A DNA stretch of 64,000 nucleotides from JBBSAT01 sp046351235. GTDB taxonomy: Bacteria > Myxococcota_A > Polyangia > Polyangiales > Sandaracinaceae. Shown here in pieces: positions 1 to 8,815 of the stretch. Position 1 is the stretch's first letter. Each line of letters starts with the position of its first letter. The position numbers and the translations under genes are program-made. The stretch is taken from contig JAXLYV010000002.1 in the NCBI GenBank assembly GCA_046351235.1, forward strand, positions 806,001-870,000, given 5' to 3'. A model generated the notes under the pieces. It made no database searches. It saw only the letters and a list, made by a program, of their open reading frames with translations, and was not told where the DNA came from.

Positions 1-800
1 AGGGCGTCGCCGGCCGGATCGGTGCCGAGCACGTGGAAGAAGAGGCGCATGTGGTAGCTGTCCGGATGCGCTGCGTCCCAATCGGGCTCGCCCTCGCGCG
101 GATAGCGCCGGTAGTAGAACCCGGACTCGTCGTGCAGCCACGCGACGTCGGACCACTTCGTGTGCTCGATCGTGTCCGGGCGCAGCGTGCCCGTCCGCGT
201 GTCGAGCACGTGCATGGTGCTGCGCTCGTCGCCGTTCTGCGAGATGCCGAACGCGAGCAGGTGCCCGCTCGGCGACGCGAAGTACCAGTCGAGCGCCGCG
301 TGATCGCCGTACGTGAGCGGATCGACGAGCACGCGCGCGCGGGTGTCGGGCTCGGACACGCCGCGCACGTAGAGCGCCGGCTGCTCGCGCTCGCCCTCGC
401 GCCGCAGGTAGAAGACCTGCGAGCCTGCGACGAGCGCGCCGCTCACCGAGCCGATCCGCAAGAGCTCGTCGAGACGGCGCGACGTCGCCGGGCGCGACCA
501 GCTCACGATGGCGCTCGCGGTACGCGCGGTCTGCACGTCGATCCACTCGCGCGTGAGCGCGTCGTCGGTCTCGAGCGCGCGGAACGGATCGTCGACGGCG
601 ACGCCGTGGATCGTCTCGGTGACGGCGCCCGCGCGCGCGCGATGGTTCAGTAGCTCGATCGGGCTGCCACCCGTCACCGCTTCCGCGGGGCCGGCATCTT
701 CTCTCTCGTCGGGCATCGCCGGATACTCTGCCGGAGGCGTAGGGCTGTTTCCGCAGCCCGCCAGAGTGAGCGCGAGGACGAGGCGAAAGCGACGCGACAT
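1..800 (-). CDS. Prolyl oligopeptidase family (S9A) lipoprotein, N-terminal part only
   Basis: Partial: the frame starts at the ATG ending at 800 and runs off the window edge, so about 266 N-terminal residues are present. The first residues form a lipoprotein signal with lipobox LAGC (Cys about residue 15) and an Asp/Glu/Pro-rich linker. The rest matches the N-terminal segment and early beta-propeller of S9A prolyl oligopeptidases: ETIHGVAVDDPFRALE (compare the usual HG..V.DPYRWLED), then REWIDVQTA and blades with GFYYRRYPREGEPD. These enzymes cut after proline in peptides. The catalytic Ser/Asp/His domain lies outside the window, so activity cannot be judged. The predicted location is the cell envelope. 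It is transcribed leftward, away from the window. Confidence 0.85.
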   Translation of the reverse strand, partial: MSRRFRLVLALTLAGCGNSPTPPAEYPAMPDEREDAGPAEAVTGGSPIELLNHRARAGAVTETIHGVAVDDPFRALETDDALTREWIDVQTARTASAIVSWSRPATSRRLDELLRIGSVSGALVAGSQVFYLRREGEREQPALYVRGVSEPDTRARVLVDPLTYGDHAALDWYFASPSGHLLAFGISQNGDERSTMHVLDTRTGTLRPDTIEHTKWSDVAWLHDESGFYYRRYPREGEPDWDAAHPDSYHMRLFFHVLGTDPAGDA

Positions 801-850
801 GAGCGAGGCGTCGCAGAAGGAACGCGGGCCCGCAAGCCCGCGCCCTCGCG

Positions 851-1648
851 TCAATGGAGCATGGGTGTGGCGGCGAGGCGCTCGCGGATCGCGACGCGGC
901 CGGGCCGCGCGTAGAACGTGTTCGCCGTGCTCCCCGGCGCGCCGCAGCTGACCGGGATGAGCCCGATCGAGCGCGCGTGGTCGTGATCCATGCGCCCACC
1001 CCAGTCGTCGATCTCGCTCTCGCACGGAGACCACGTACGCGCATCGTCGAGCTCTCGGGCCACGAGACCGCGTGCGAGGCCGAGCACGAAGAGCCACGCG
1101 TCGCGATCCGAGCGTGACCACGCGGGGCTCCGCACGCTCCGACACACCTCGTCACGACACACGGTGCGTGTCGTTCGCCATCTCGCAGGCTCCGATCCGT
1201 CGCTGCGCAGATCGGCGGCCCAGCGATTCGTGTCGGTGTCGGTCGGATCGAAGATGCGTGTCGAGTACGCGTGCGCGAAGAGAACGTAGGCGCGCTCGCG
1301 CGGCAGCGGGGTCGCGTCGTGGCCCTCGCTCTCGAGCCGCTCGCGGCGCGCGAGGTCCATGTGATAGGCGCCGCGCAGCAGCACTTCGTGGATGGCGGCG
1401 CAGTCGGCGCCGTAGGGCATCGAGGGCTCGCGGCGTCGCACCCACTCCTCGTGATCACCGTCGCCGTCCGCGTCGCTCACGTCGCGAATCGGCAGCGAGG
1501 CTTCGTGCGCACAAATCCGCGCGAGGACCAGCTCCATCGTCTCGCGCTCCGGAGGTCGTACACGCTGAGCGGATACATGACCGGCGGAAAGGCCGATGCA
1601 GAGGATGGCGGAGCCCCCGAGTCGAAACGCAGCGGACGAGGTGACCAT
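851..1648 (-). CDS. Secreted protein of unknown function, 265 aa
   Basis: I do not recognise the family. I start at the ATG ending at 1648 because it gives a signal peptide (hydrophobic FRLGGSAILCIGLSAGHVSA, cleavage near residue 27). An in-frame start at 1783 would put 45 charged residues in front of it. The mature part is rich in Arg/Asp/Glu and has five Cys, which may form disulfides outside the cytoplasm (TVCRDEVCRS, SPCESEID, PVSCGAPG). DVSDADGDGDHEEW resembles a calcium-binding loop, though only one is visible. It lies 50 nt upstream of the peptidase gene on the same strand and could be co-transcribed with it. Confidence 0.6.
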   Translation of the reverse strand: MVTSSAAFRLGGSAILCIGLSAGHVSAQRVRPPERETMELVLARICAHEASLPIRDVSDADGDGDHEEWVRRREPSMPYGADCAAIHEVLLRGAYHMDLARRERLESEGHDATPLPRERAYVLFAHAYSTRIFDPTDTDTNRWAADLRSDGSEPARWRTTRTVCRDEVCRSVRSPAWSRSDRDAWLFVLGLARGLVARELDDARTWSPCESEIDDWGGRMDHDHARSIGLIPVSCGAPGSTANTFYARPGRVAIRERLAATPMLH

Positions 1649-1879
1649 GACGGGGCGGCCGGCGTGCACGCGCGGTGCCGATTCCCTGTTCACGTGACCA
1701 CGGGACGAGCGTTCACGAATGGTAAACGTGCCTTCTCGAATCGCGCGCCCGATGGGGCCGATGTGGGCCGCGCGCTGTGCCACGATTGCGACCGAGCGTC
1801 ACGGGTGGCTACTGCCCCTGTCATGATCGCGACGGCCGCATTTCATCCCTGAAATCCAGACAAATTCTAGATTCGAGTG

Positions 1880-2308
1880 ATGACCATGAACAACCCAGAA
1901 TCAGCCGAGTTTCGTCGTGTCAGCGATCGATGGCTCCTCGTGGCCGCGGTGCTCGGAGGGCTCGGCGTCGCGCTCGGTGCGTTCGGCGCGCACGGGCTGC
2001 GCACGATGCTCGCGAGCGTCGCCGATGCGGAGCAGCGGCTCTCGTGGTGGGAGACCGGCGCCCGCTATCACCTGATCCACGCGCTCGCGTGCGCGCTCGC
2101 GGCGTGGTCCCACGAGCGCAGCGAAGGCGCTCGCTCGGCGCGCGTGGCGTCCGCGCTCTTCGTCGTCGGGACGAGCGTGTTCGCCGGAACGCTCTACGCG
2201 ATGGCGCTCGGCGCGCCGCGCTGGCTCGGCGCGATCACGCCCCTCGGCGGCGTCTCGCTCATCGCCGGCTGGATCGCGCTCGCGATCTCGGCGCGACGCG
2301 CGCGCTGA
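1880..2308 (+). CDS. DUF423 family small membrane protein
   Basis: A protein of 142 residues with four hydrophobic segments, typical of DUF423 (the YgdD type in E. coli). The family signature LGGLGVALGAFGAHGLR is present near residue 27, with ARYHLIHALA and a C-terminal TPLGGVSLIAGW. The length matches the family norm of about 120-145 residues. The family's function is unknown; it sits in the cytoplasmic membrane. Possible starts are GTG 1877, ATG 1880 and ATG 1886. I took 1880, and the choice changes only two or three residues. It is a single gene, convergent with the pentapeptide-repeat gene. Confidence 0.85.
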   Translation: MTMNNPESAEFRRVSDRWLLVAAVLGGLGVALGAFGAHGLRTMLASVADAEQRLSWWETGARYHLIHALACALAAWSHERSEGARSARVASALFVVGTSVFAGTLYAMALGAPRWLGAITPLGGVSLIAGWIALAISARRAR

Positions 2309-2356
2309 TCGATGGAAGGCAGAAGTGATCGGCAAGAGTGCTCGCCTCGCGAAGTG

Positions 2357-2476
2357 CCCGGATGGGAGCGGCGAAGCCGCGGACGGGAGGGCGCGGAGCG
2401 AGGCGAGCCGAACCGTGCTCGTCCCGCAGGCCCCGGACGGGAGCGGCGTCGGCCCGCGGACGGAAGGGGCCGGAGC
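2357..2476. repeat. Short imperfect direct repeat in a convergent intergenic region
   Basis: The gap between two converging genes holds two related blocks. Bases 2357-2373 and 2432-2448 match at 16 of 17 positions (core GGGAGCGGCG). Both are followed by a looser GC-rich tail containing CGCGGACGG and then CGGAGC. No coding potential or hairpin explains them. They could be an intergenic repeat remnant or chance in a 75 percent GC stretch. Confidence 0.4.
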
Positions 2477-2491
2477 CGACGAGCCGATTCA

Positions 2492-3091
2492 TCAGCGGCG
2501 GACCTTCATCCCGAACAGGTCCGCGAGCGCGAGCGCGGCCTCCTCGGGGATCACCACGCCCTGCACGCGGTTCTGGCGTGGGTCGACGAGCGCGCCGCGC
2601 GTGCCGGCGAGGCTCGCGCCGCGCAGGTCGCAGTCCTCGAAGCGCGCGCCCTCGAGCTCCGAGCCATCGAAGCGCGCCTTCTGGAGATCCACCCGCACGA
2701 AGCTCGCGTGCCGCAGGTTGCAGCGATCGAGGGAGAGCTTGCGGAGCGAGAGGCCCACGAACATCGCGTACTCCAGGCTCGACTCGGCGAACGCCACGTC
2801 CGGGAAGTCGGACACGCCCGACCAGTCGACCCCCATGAGCTTCGAGCGCGTGAAGCGCGCTCCGCGCAGCGCGAGCCCCTCGACCTTCGCGCGCGTCAGA
2901 TCGCACGCGTCCATCTCCACGTCCTCGAGCCGCGCGCTTCGCCAGCGCGTCTCGCCGAGCTTGCAGCGCACGAAGACGCACCGCGCGAAGTCCTTGCCGG
3001 CGAGATCGGCGCCCGCGAGGTCGAGCCCCTCGAAGCGCTCGCCCTCGAAGCTCGTCCCTGCGAGGACGTGCGCTCGCGCGTCGCCCGACAT
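2492..3091 (-). CDS. Pentapeptide-repeat protein
   Basis: A protein of 199 residues made largely of A(D/N)LXX-type pentapeptides: FEGLDLAGADLAGKDF, ARLEDVEMDACDLTRAKVEG, LDRCNLRHASFVRVDLQKA and CDLRGASLAGTRG. Such proteins fold as a right-handed quadrilateral beta-helix and usually act in binding or as scaffolds. Some mimic DNA and protect gyrase, but nothing here points to that. The last 40 residues (DPRQNRVQGVVIPEEAALALADLFGMKV) form a helix-like cap seen in cytoplasmic pentapeptide proteins. The ATG follows the pyruvate carboxylase stop by 2 nt on the same strand, so it is probably translationally coupled to pyc. Confidence 0.85.
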   Translation of the reverse strand: MSGDARAHVLAGTSFEGERFEGLDLAGADLAGKDFARCVFVRCKLGETRWRSARLEDVEMDACDLTRAKVEGLALRGARFTRSKLMGVDWSGVSDFPDVAFAESSLEYAMFVGLSLRKLSLDRCNLRHASFVRVDLQKARFDGSELEGARFEDCDLRGASLAGTRGALVDPRQNRVQGVVIPEEAALALADLFGMKVRR

Positions 3092-3093
3092 GC

Positions 3094-6000
3094 TCAGCTC
3101 GCGAGCGTCATCTCGACGAGGAGATCGCCCGCCTTCAGCACGTCACTCTTGGCCACGGCGACGCGCTGGACCGTGCCGTCGATCGGGGAGGCCACGACGG
3201 TCTCCATCTTCATCGCGCTCAGCACGCAGAGGGGCTCGCCCTTCTTCACGCTCGCGCCCTGCTTCACGCGCACGTCGACGACCGTGCCCGGCATCGGCGC
3301 GCCGATGGAGCCCGGGTCGCCGACGTTGGCGCGCTCGCGCTGCTTCACGCTCGTCTTGGCCTTCTTGTCGGCCACGGTGATCGCGCGTGGCTGCCCGTTC
3401 AGATCGAAGAACACGCGGCGGTTGCCCTCCTCGTCGAGCTCGCCGATGGCGCGCAGCGTGACGACGAGCGTCTTGCCGCGCTCGATGTCGAACATGAGCT
3501 CCTCGCCCTTCGCGAGCCCCACGAGGAACTGCCGCGTCGGGAGGCGCGAGACGTCACCGCGCTCCGTGCGGAAGTTGCGGTAGTCGCGGAACACGTCCGG
3601 GTACATCGCCGCGCTCATGATGTCGTGATCGCGGATCCAGATGCCGGGGTGCTCGGCCTCGAGATCCTTCTTGAGCTTCTCGAGATCGAGCGGCGCGAGC
3701 TCGGTGCCGGGGCGGCCCTGCATCGGCTTCTTGCCGCGCAGGACGCGGGTGCGGAGGGGCTCGGGGAAGCCGCCGTGTGGCTGGCCGAGGCGCCCCTCGA
3801 AGAACTCCACGACGCTCGACGGGAACGAGAGCGTGTCGGCCTTCTCGACCACGCTCTTCGCGTCGAGATCGTTCTGCACCATGAACTGCGCGAGGTCGCC
3901 GACCGTCTTGCTGCTCGGCGTGACCTTGATGATGTCGCCGAGCACGAGGTTCGCCTCGCGGTACGAGCGCTTGATCGCGCTCCAGCGATCGCCGAGGCCG
4001 TTCTGCTGCGCTTGGAAGAGGAGGTTCGTGTACTGGCCGCCTGGCATCTCGTGCTCGTGCAGGTCGGGCGCGTAGCCCGTCATGCCGGTCTCGAAGGGCG
4101 CATAGAGCGCGCGCGCCTCTTCCCAGTAGCCGTTGAGCAGACGGATCGCGTCGGGATCGATCGAGGTGTCGCGGGCCGTGCCGCGGAGCGCGGTGACGAC
4201 GGCGCTCATCGTCGGCTGCGAGGTGAGGCCCGCCATCGCCGGCAGCGCCAGATCGACCGCGTCGGCGTCGGCCTCGGCGCAGGCGAGCATCGAGGCCACG
4301 CCGGTGCCGGCCGTGTCGTGCGTGTGCACGTGGATGGGCAGCTCGGGGAAGGCGCGGCGCAGCGCGCCGATGAGCATCGTGGCCGCGCGGGGCTTGAGCA
4401 GGCCGGCCATGTCCTTCACGGCGAGCACGTGGATGCCGAGCTTGGCGAGCTGCCCCGCGAGGTCGACGTAGTACTGCAGCGAGTACTTGGTGCGCCCCGC
4501 GTCGCTGACGTCGCCCGTGTAGCAGATCGCGGCCTCGATCACGCCGCCGGCCTGGCCGACCGCATCGATGCCGAGCTTCAGGTTCTCGACGTAGTTGAGC
4601 GAGTCGAAGATGCGGAAGACGTCGACGCCCTTGTCCTTGGCCATCTTCGCGAACGCGTAGACGACGTTGTCGGGGTAGCTCGTGTAGCCCACCGCGTTCG
4701 CGCCGCGGAAGAGCATCTGGAAGGGCACGTTCGGCACGAGCGCGCGCAGGCGCTCGAGGCGATCCCAGGGGCACTCGTGCAGGAAGCGCAGTGCCACGTC
4801 GAACGTCGCGCCGCCCCAGCACTCGAGCGAGTAGAGAGAAGGCATCAGGCGCGCCGTGTGGGGCGCGATCTTCTCGAGATCGAGCGTGCGCACGCGCGTC
4901 GCGAGGAGCGACTGGTGCGCGTCGCGCCACGTCGTGTCGGTGACGAGCAGGCCGCGGTGCTGGCGCACGGCTTTGGCGAACGCCGCGGGCCCGAGGTTCA
5001 CGAGCACGTCGCGGAAGCCCTGCGGGGGCGGCGACTTGAGCGACGCGTAGGTCGGCGGGATCACCGGCGGCGTCGGCTCGATCTTCGCCGGCATCGGCCC
5101 GCTCGCCGTCATCCCCACCTGCTCGGGGCCGTTCACCGCGAGGTCGGCGAGGTAGCGCAGGATGCGCTGCGCGCGGTTCTTCCGGTTCGGCAGCTCGAAG
5201 AGCTCGCGCGTCGCATCGACCCACGCGGTGTACGTGTTCGCCTGCGCGAAGTCCGGATGGCGCAGCACGTTCTGGAGGAACGGGATGTTCGTGCTGACGC
5301 CGCGCACGCGGAACTCGGCGAGCGCGCGGTGCAGCTTGTGGATCGCGTCCTCGAAGGTGAGCGCGCGCGCCGTGACCTTCACGAGGAGCGAGTCGTAGTC
5401 GGGCGCGATCTGGGCGCCCGCGTAGCCGCTGCCGGCGTCGAGCCGGATGCCCATGCCCTCGCCCGCGCGGAAGGCCTCGATGCGGCCGGTGTCGGGCTGG
5501 AAGTTCTTGCGCGGGTCTTCGGTCGTGACGCGGCACTGCACGGCCACGCCGCGCACCTGTACGGCGCCGGGCACCAGACCGAGCTCGGCGAAGGTCGCCC
5601 CGCCTGCGATCCGGATCTGCGACTGCACGAGGTCGACACCGGTGACCTCTTCGGTGACCGTGTGCTCGACCTGGATGCGCGGATTGACCTCGATGAAGTA
5701 GTGACGCGCGCCCTTGCGGCCACCGCCGTCCACGAGGAACTCGACCGTGCCGGCGTTGCGGTAGCCCGCCGCGGCGCAGAGCTTCACGGCGTCGGCGCAG
5801 AGCGCGGCGCGCACGTCGGGATCGAGCGCCTGCGCGGGCGCCATCTCGACGACCTTCTGGTGCCGGCGCTGGACCGAGCAGTCGCGCTCGAACAGGTGCA
5901 TCACTTCGCCGGCGGCGTCGGCGAGGATCTGCACCTCGATGTGGCGCGGGCGATCGACGTAGCGCTCGAGGAACACGGTGCCGTCGCCGAAGGCCGCGAG

Positions 6001-6621
6001 GGCCTCGCTGCGGCAGCGATCGAAGGCCTCGGCGAGCTCGCTCGCCTCCCGCACGACGCGCATGCCGCGCCCGCCGCCGCCCATCGCGGCCTTGATGATG
6101 ACGGGAAGGCCGGCCTTCTCGACGAACGCGCGCGCTTCGTCGATCGTCGCCACGGGGCCGTCGGTCCCTGGCACGGTCGGGATGCCGACCTCCTTGGCCA
6201 GCGAGCGCGCGCTGGTCTTGTCGCCGAAGCGCCGGAGCACGTCGGCCGAAGGACCGACGAACGCGATGCCCGCCTCGTCGCACGCCTTCGCGAGACCCGC
6301 GTTCTCGGCGAGGAAGCCGTAGCCCGGATGGATCGCGTCGACGTTCGCTGCCTTCGCGATCTCGATGATCTCCTCGACGCCGAGGTAGGCGGCGACGGCG
6401 TTCTTGCGCTTGCCGCCGGGGAGCGCGCCCACGAGGTACGCCTCGTCGGCCTTGTAGCGGTGGAGGTGGACGCGATCCTCGTGCGAGTAGATCGCCACCG
6501 TCGACAGACCGAGCTCGGTCGCGGCGCGGAACACGCGGATCGCGATCTCGCCGCGGTTGGCGCACAGGATCTTCTGGATGGGCCGCTTGCGCGGGGCGGA
6601 GGAGCTCGGGGTCGCCGTCAC
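3094..6621 (-). CDS. pyc: Pyruvate carboxylase
   Basis: A single chain of about 1175 residues with every pyruvate carboxylase domain in order. The biotin carboxylase part begins KILCANRGEIAIRVFRAATE and has the ATP-grasp loop AAMGGGGRGMRVV and FIEVNPRIQVEHTVTEE. The carboxyltransferase part (about 550-860) has DTTWRDAHQSLLATRVRT, FRGANAVGYTSYPDN and the metal-binding HVHTHDTAGTG. The C-terminal biotinyl domain has the Lys in SAMKMET. The enzyme makes oxaloacetate from pyruvate, ATP and bicarbonate, refilling the TCA cycle; mdh and icd lie further along the window. I chose GTG at 6621 because homology begins right after it and a 15-bp inverted repeat lies just upstream; the in-frame ATG at 6684 would place that repeat inside the coding region. 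Confidence 0.95.
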   Translation of the reverse strand: MTATPSSSAPRKRPIQKILCANRGEIAIRVFRAATELGLSTVAIYSHEDRVHLHRYKADEAYLVGALPGGKRKNAVAAYLGVEEIIEIAKAANVDAIHPGYGFLAENAGLAKACDEAGIAFVGPSADVLRRFGDKTSARSLAKEVGIPTVPGTDGPVATIDEARAFVEKAGLPVIIKAAMGGGGRGMRVVREASELAEAFDRCRSEALAAFGDGTVFLERYVDRPRHIEVQILADAAGEVMHLFERDCSVQRRHQKVVEMAPAQALDPDVRAALCADAVKLCAAAGYRNAGTVEFLVDGGGRKGARHYFIEVNPRIQVEHTVTEEVTGVDLVQSQIRIAGGATFAELGLVPGAVQVRGVAVQCRVTTEDPRKNFQPDTGRIEAFRAGEGMGIRLDAGSGYAGAQIAPDYDSLLVKVTARALTFEDAIHKLHRALAEFRVRGVSTNIPFLQNVLRHPDFAQANTYTAWVDATRELFELPNRKNRAQRILRYLADLAVNGPEQVGMTASGPMPAKIEPTPPVIPPTYASLKSPPPQGFRDVLVNLGPAAFAKAVRQHRGLLVTDTTWRDAHQSLLATRVRTLDLEKIAPHTARLMPSLYSLECWGGATFDVALRFLHECPWDRLERLRALVPNVPFQMLFRGANAVGYTSYPDNVVYAFAKMAKDKGVDVFRIFDSLNYVENLKLGIDAVGQAGGVIEAAICYTGDVSDAGRTKYSLQYYVDLAGQLAKLGIHVLAVKDMAGLLKPRAATMLIGALRRAFPELPIHVHTHDTAGTGVASMLACAEADADAVDLALPAMAGLTSQPTMSAVVTALRGTARDTSIDPDAIRLLNGYWEEARALYAPFETGMTGYAPDLHEHEMPGGQYTNLLFQAQQNGLGDRWSAIKRSYREANLVLGDIIKVTPSSKTVGDLAQFMVQNDLDAKSVVEKADTLSFPSSVVEFFEGRLGQPHGGFPEPLRTRVLRGKKPMQGRPGTELAPLDLEKLKKDLEAEHPGIWIRDHDIMSAAMYPDVFRDYRNFRTERGDVSRLPTRQFLVGLAKGEELMFDIERGKTLVVTLRAIGELDEEGNRRVFFDLNGQPRAITVADKKAKTSVKQRERANVGDPGSIGAPMPGTVVDVRVKQGASVKKGEPLCVLSAMKMETVVASPIDGTVQRVAVAKSDVLKAGDLLVEMTLAS

Positions 6622-6636
6622 GGAGGCCGACGTTAT

Positions 6637-6681
6637 CGCGAAGATCCATCGCGTCGAGCCTCGGCACGATGGATCTTCGCG
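6637..6681 (-). promoter_or_regulatory. Perfect 15-bp inverted repeat upstream of pyc
   Basis: Bases 6637-6651 (CGCGAAGATCCATCG) and 6667-6681 are exact reverse complements separated by 15 nt. The right edge of the spacer faces the upstream gene's stop at 6732, and the left arm ends 15 nt before the pyc GTG. As RNA this is a strong hairpin in the leader. As DNA the two arms are one and a half helical turns long and could bind a dimeric regulator. No T-run follows the hairpin on the minus strand, which argues against a classic intrinsic terminator. Confidence 0.6.
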
Positions 6682-6731
6682 CACGCGCGAGGGAGCCCCG
6701 GGCCGGCTCCCTCGGACGGGGCGTCGGCCCT

Positions 6732-8186
6732 TCAGCGCAACGGCGCGTCACGCGCGCGCGGCGCTTCCGGCGCTCCACCGACGCCGATCTCGGGCGGGAA
6801 TCGCTCCTTCCACCAGGCCGTCGCGAGAGCGCTCGCGAGCAGACCGAAGCCCACGGCCACCGAGCCGGCGCCCCACTCGGCGAGATTGCGCGGCACCCGC
6901 AGCGCGCCCGAGGTGACGAGGCCGTGCAGCACGGTCGGCGCGAGCGCGAGCACCGGGAGCGGGCGGCGCGCGCGCCAGATCCAGAGCGCGCACGCGGCCG
7001 CGAGGACGAGGTCGAGCGCGAGCACGTGCTCGAGCGCCGGCTCGGGGAAGCCGCCGTGTTGCGGGAAGAGCGCGCGCCAGATCGCGAAGTGCCCGAGCGC
7101 GAGCGCGGTGACGAGGTAGCGCGCGCGCCAGGGCTCGGGGGCGGGCGCGTAGGTCGGCTCGAGGAGCGCGGGCACGACGAGCGCCGGCTCGGCGGGGCCG
7201 CCGCGATACGGCGAGGGGACCGGCGCCGGCGGCTCGAGCCGCGCGGGGTCGGAGGCGCTCCGGAAGGCGCGCAGCGCGAGCGTGATCGCGACGAGCAGCG
7301 GCGTCACCGTCGCATCACCGAAGTGCGCGAGCGTGGGCGCGAGCGCGAGCGCGATCAGCGCCCAGAAGGTGCGCTCGCTCCGTGCCCAGCGCGTCGCGAA
7401 GAGCAGCAGCACGGACCCGAGCGGGACCGGGTCGATGCCGTCGAACAGAGCGTGGGCGACGGCGGCCGCGCCCCAGAGGGCCCACGTGCCGTGGACCGCG
7501 CGGCGCCCGCGGTAGTCGAACCCCGTCTCGCTCTCCACGGTGCGCCGCACGAAGAGCCCGGGCATCACCGCGGCGAACACGCCGAGGGTGCGGATCTCCT
7601 GGCCCCAGCGCCACATCGCGTGCGCGAGCAGCGGCGTGAGCGCGACCGAGCACGCACCTGCGAGGGCCACGAAGAGCGCAGCGCGCGACAGGCGCAGCCC
7701 GAGGGCGCGCGCGAGCAGGCGTAGCTTGAGCGCGAAGAGCGCGATCCACCCGAGCGCCGCGGCGAGGCCCACCGCGCCGAGGAAGGCGTCGCGCTCCACG
7801 TGGAGCGTGAGGTCGCATTGGTAGAGCGCCGCGAGCAGGCCGAGCATCACGGCCATGCGCCCCTGCCCGAAGCGCCGCAGCATCGCGGCGCCGCCGATCA
7901 GCAACAGCGCGTAGAGCTCGGCGACGAACGAGAGCCCGAGGCCGGCCGCGGCGTCGCGCTGGCCGAGGCCGCACGAGAGCAGCGTGAGGCCGGCGAGCAC
8001 GAGGACGGCGCTGATCAGGTAGCGCGGGTCGTACTCGACGAACGAGTGATGGAGGATCGCGCGGAGCGTGAGCGGCGGTGGCCTCGGGGTCTGCGGTGGC
8101 GGCTCCGACGGCGGTGGTGGGGCGAAGGGATCGACGAGCGGCGTGCCGCTCTCGGAATCGGCGTCGACGGGTAGGGTGCGCTCCAT
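6732..8186 (-). CDS. Polytopic membrane protein, unknown
   Basis: About 484 residues. A short Pro-rich cytoplasmic N-terminus (FAPPPPSEPPPQTPRPPP) is followed by roughly ten to twelve hydrophobic helices, for example LISAVLVLAGLTLLSCGLG, LYALLLIGGAAML and AALGWIALFALKL. A hydrophilic Pro-rich loop lies near residue 325. I recognise no family motif; the layout resembles multi-spanning envelope proteins of unknown function that are common in myxobacteria. I start at the ATG ending at 8186; an upstream in-frame ATG at 8273 adds 29 residues that look unlike a leader. It is transcribed toward pyc with a gap of about 110 nt. Confidence 0.75.
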   Translation of the reverse strand: MERTLPVDADSESGTPLVDPFAPPPPSEPPPQTPRPPPLTLRAILHHSFVEYDPRYLISAVLVLAGLTLLSCGLGQRDAAAGLGLSFVAELYALLLIGGAAMLRRFGQGRMAVMLGLLAALYQCDLTLHVERDAFLGAVGLAAALGWIALFALKLRLLARALGLRLSRAALFVALAGACSVALTPLLAHAMWRWGQEIRTLGVFAAVMPGLFVRRTVESETGFDYRGRRAVHGTWALWGAAAVAHALFDGIDPVPLGSVLLLFATRWARSERTFWALIALALAPTLAHFGDATVTPLLVAITLALRAFRSASDPARLEPPAPVPSPYRGGPAEPALVVPALLEPTYAPAPEPWRARYLVTALALGHFAIWRALFPQHGGFPEPALEHVLALDLVLAAACALWIWRARRPLPVLALAPTVLHGLVTSGALRVPRNLAEWGAGSVAVGFGLLASALATAWWKERFPPEIGVGGAPEAPRARDAPLR

Positions 8187-8361
8187 GCGGCTCTGCTCAG
8201 CACGTCGAGTGCCATCCGCGCGGCCCCGCAAAAGAACGAGATCCACCGACTCGTCGGGGCCTGGCCTCGACATCTCGTCACGCGCGCGCCTGCGCTCGTG
8301 ACGCGACGTCTTCGCACGGGAGGTCGACGCTCGCGCGCGCGCCTGCGAGGCTCGCCCCGCG

Positions 8362-8796
8362 ATGACGTCGTCGACGTTCCTCTCTTCTGCGCCCGCGGGA
8401 TGCGCCCGCCATGCGATCCGTGTTCGCTACGGCGACACCGACCAGGCCTCGGTCGTGCACCACGCCGCCTATCTCGCCTATTTCGAGGAGGCGCGCATCG
8501 AGCACCAGCGCGCGCGCGGCCTCGACTACCGCGCCTTCGAGGCCGAGTCGGGGCTCGGCCTGCCGGTCGTGGCCGCCGACCTCCGCTACCGGGCGCCCGC
8601 GCGCTTCGACGACCTCGTGCACGTGCAGAGCTGGGTCGAGTCGATCACACGCGCGCGCGTCGTCTACGCGCAGCGGGTGGTGCGAAGCGAGACCGTGCTC
8701 GTGGAGGCGCGCATCACGCTCGCGGCCGTGCACCTCGCCGAGGCCCGGCTCGTTTCGATCCCGGCGCGGGTCGCCGAGGCTTGCTCGCGCGCGTGA
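8362..8796 (+). CDS. Acyl-CoA thioesterase, 4HBT/YbgC type
   Basis: A hotdog-fold thioesterase of 144 residues. The 4-hydroxybenzoyl-CoA thioesterase/YbgC signature is clear: IRVRYGDTDQASVVHHAAYLAY contains the catalytic Asp region (YGDTDQ...V), followed by YFEEARIEHQRARGLDY. LPVVAADLRYRAPARFDDLVHV is also typical. The enzyme hydrolyses short or medium acyl-CoA thioesters in the cytoplasm; the real substrate cannot be read from sequence. The first 18 residues are a poorly conserved extension. It lies 19 nt upstream of the GNAT gene on the same strand. Confidence 0.88.
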   Translation: MTSSTFLSSAPAGCARHAIRVRYGDTDQASVVHHAAYLAYFEEARIEHQRARGLDYRAFEAESGLGLPVVAADLRYRAPARFDDLVHVQSWVESITRARVVYAQRVVRSETVLVEARITLAAVHLAEARLVSIPARVAEACSRA

Positions 8797-8815
8797 GCGC
8801 GGGTAGCTCCGCTCC

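Noticed and set aside
6622..6684. ATG at 6684 as the pyruvate carboxylase start
   Set aside because: It would place the 15-bp inverted repeat inside the coding region and adds residues unlike any carboxylase; GTG 6621 fits better.
3554..7119. Long open frames on both strands over pyruvate carboxylase (more than 1000 codons)
   Set aside because: They arise from GC-rich third positions of the real gene; their translations are Arg/Ala/Gly/Pro-rich without any fold and oppose a gene with full family motifs.
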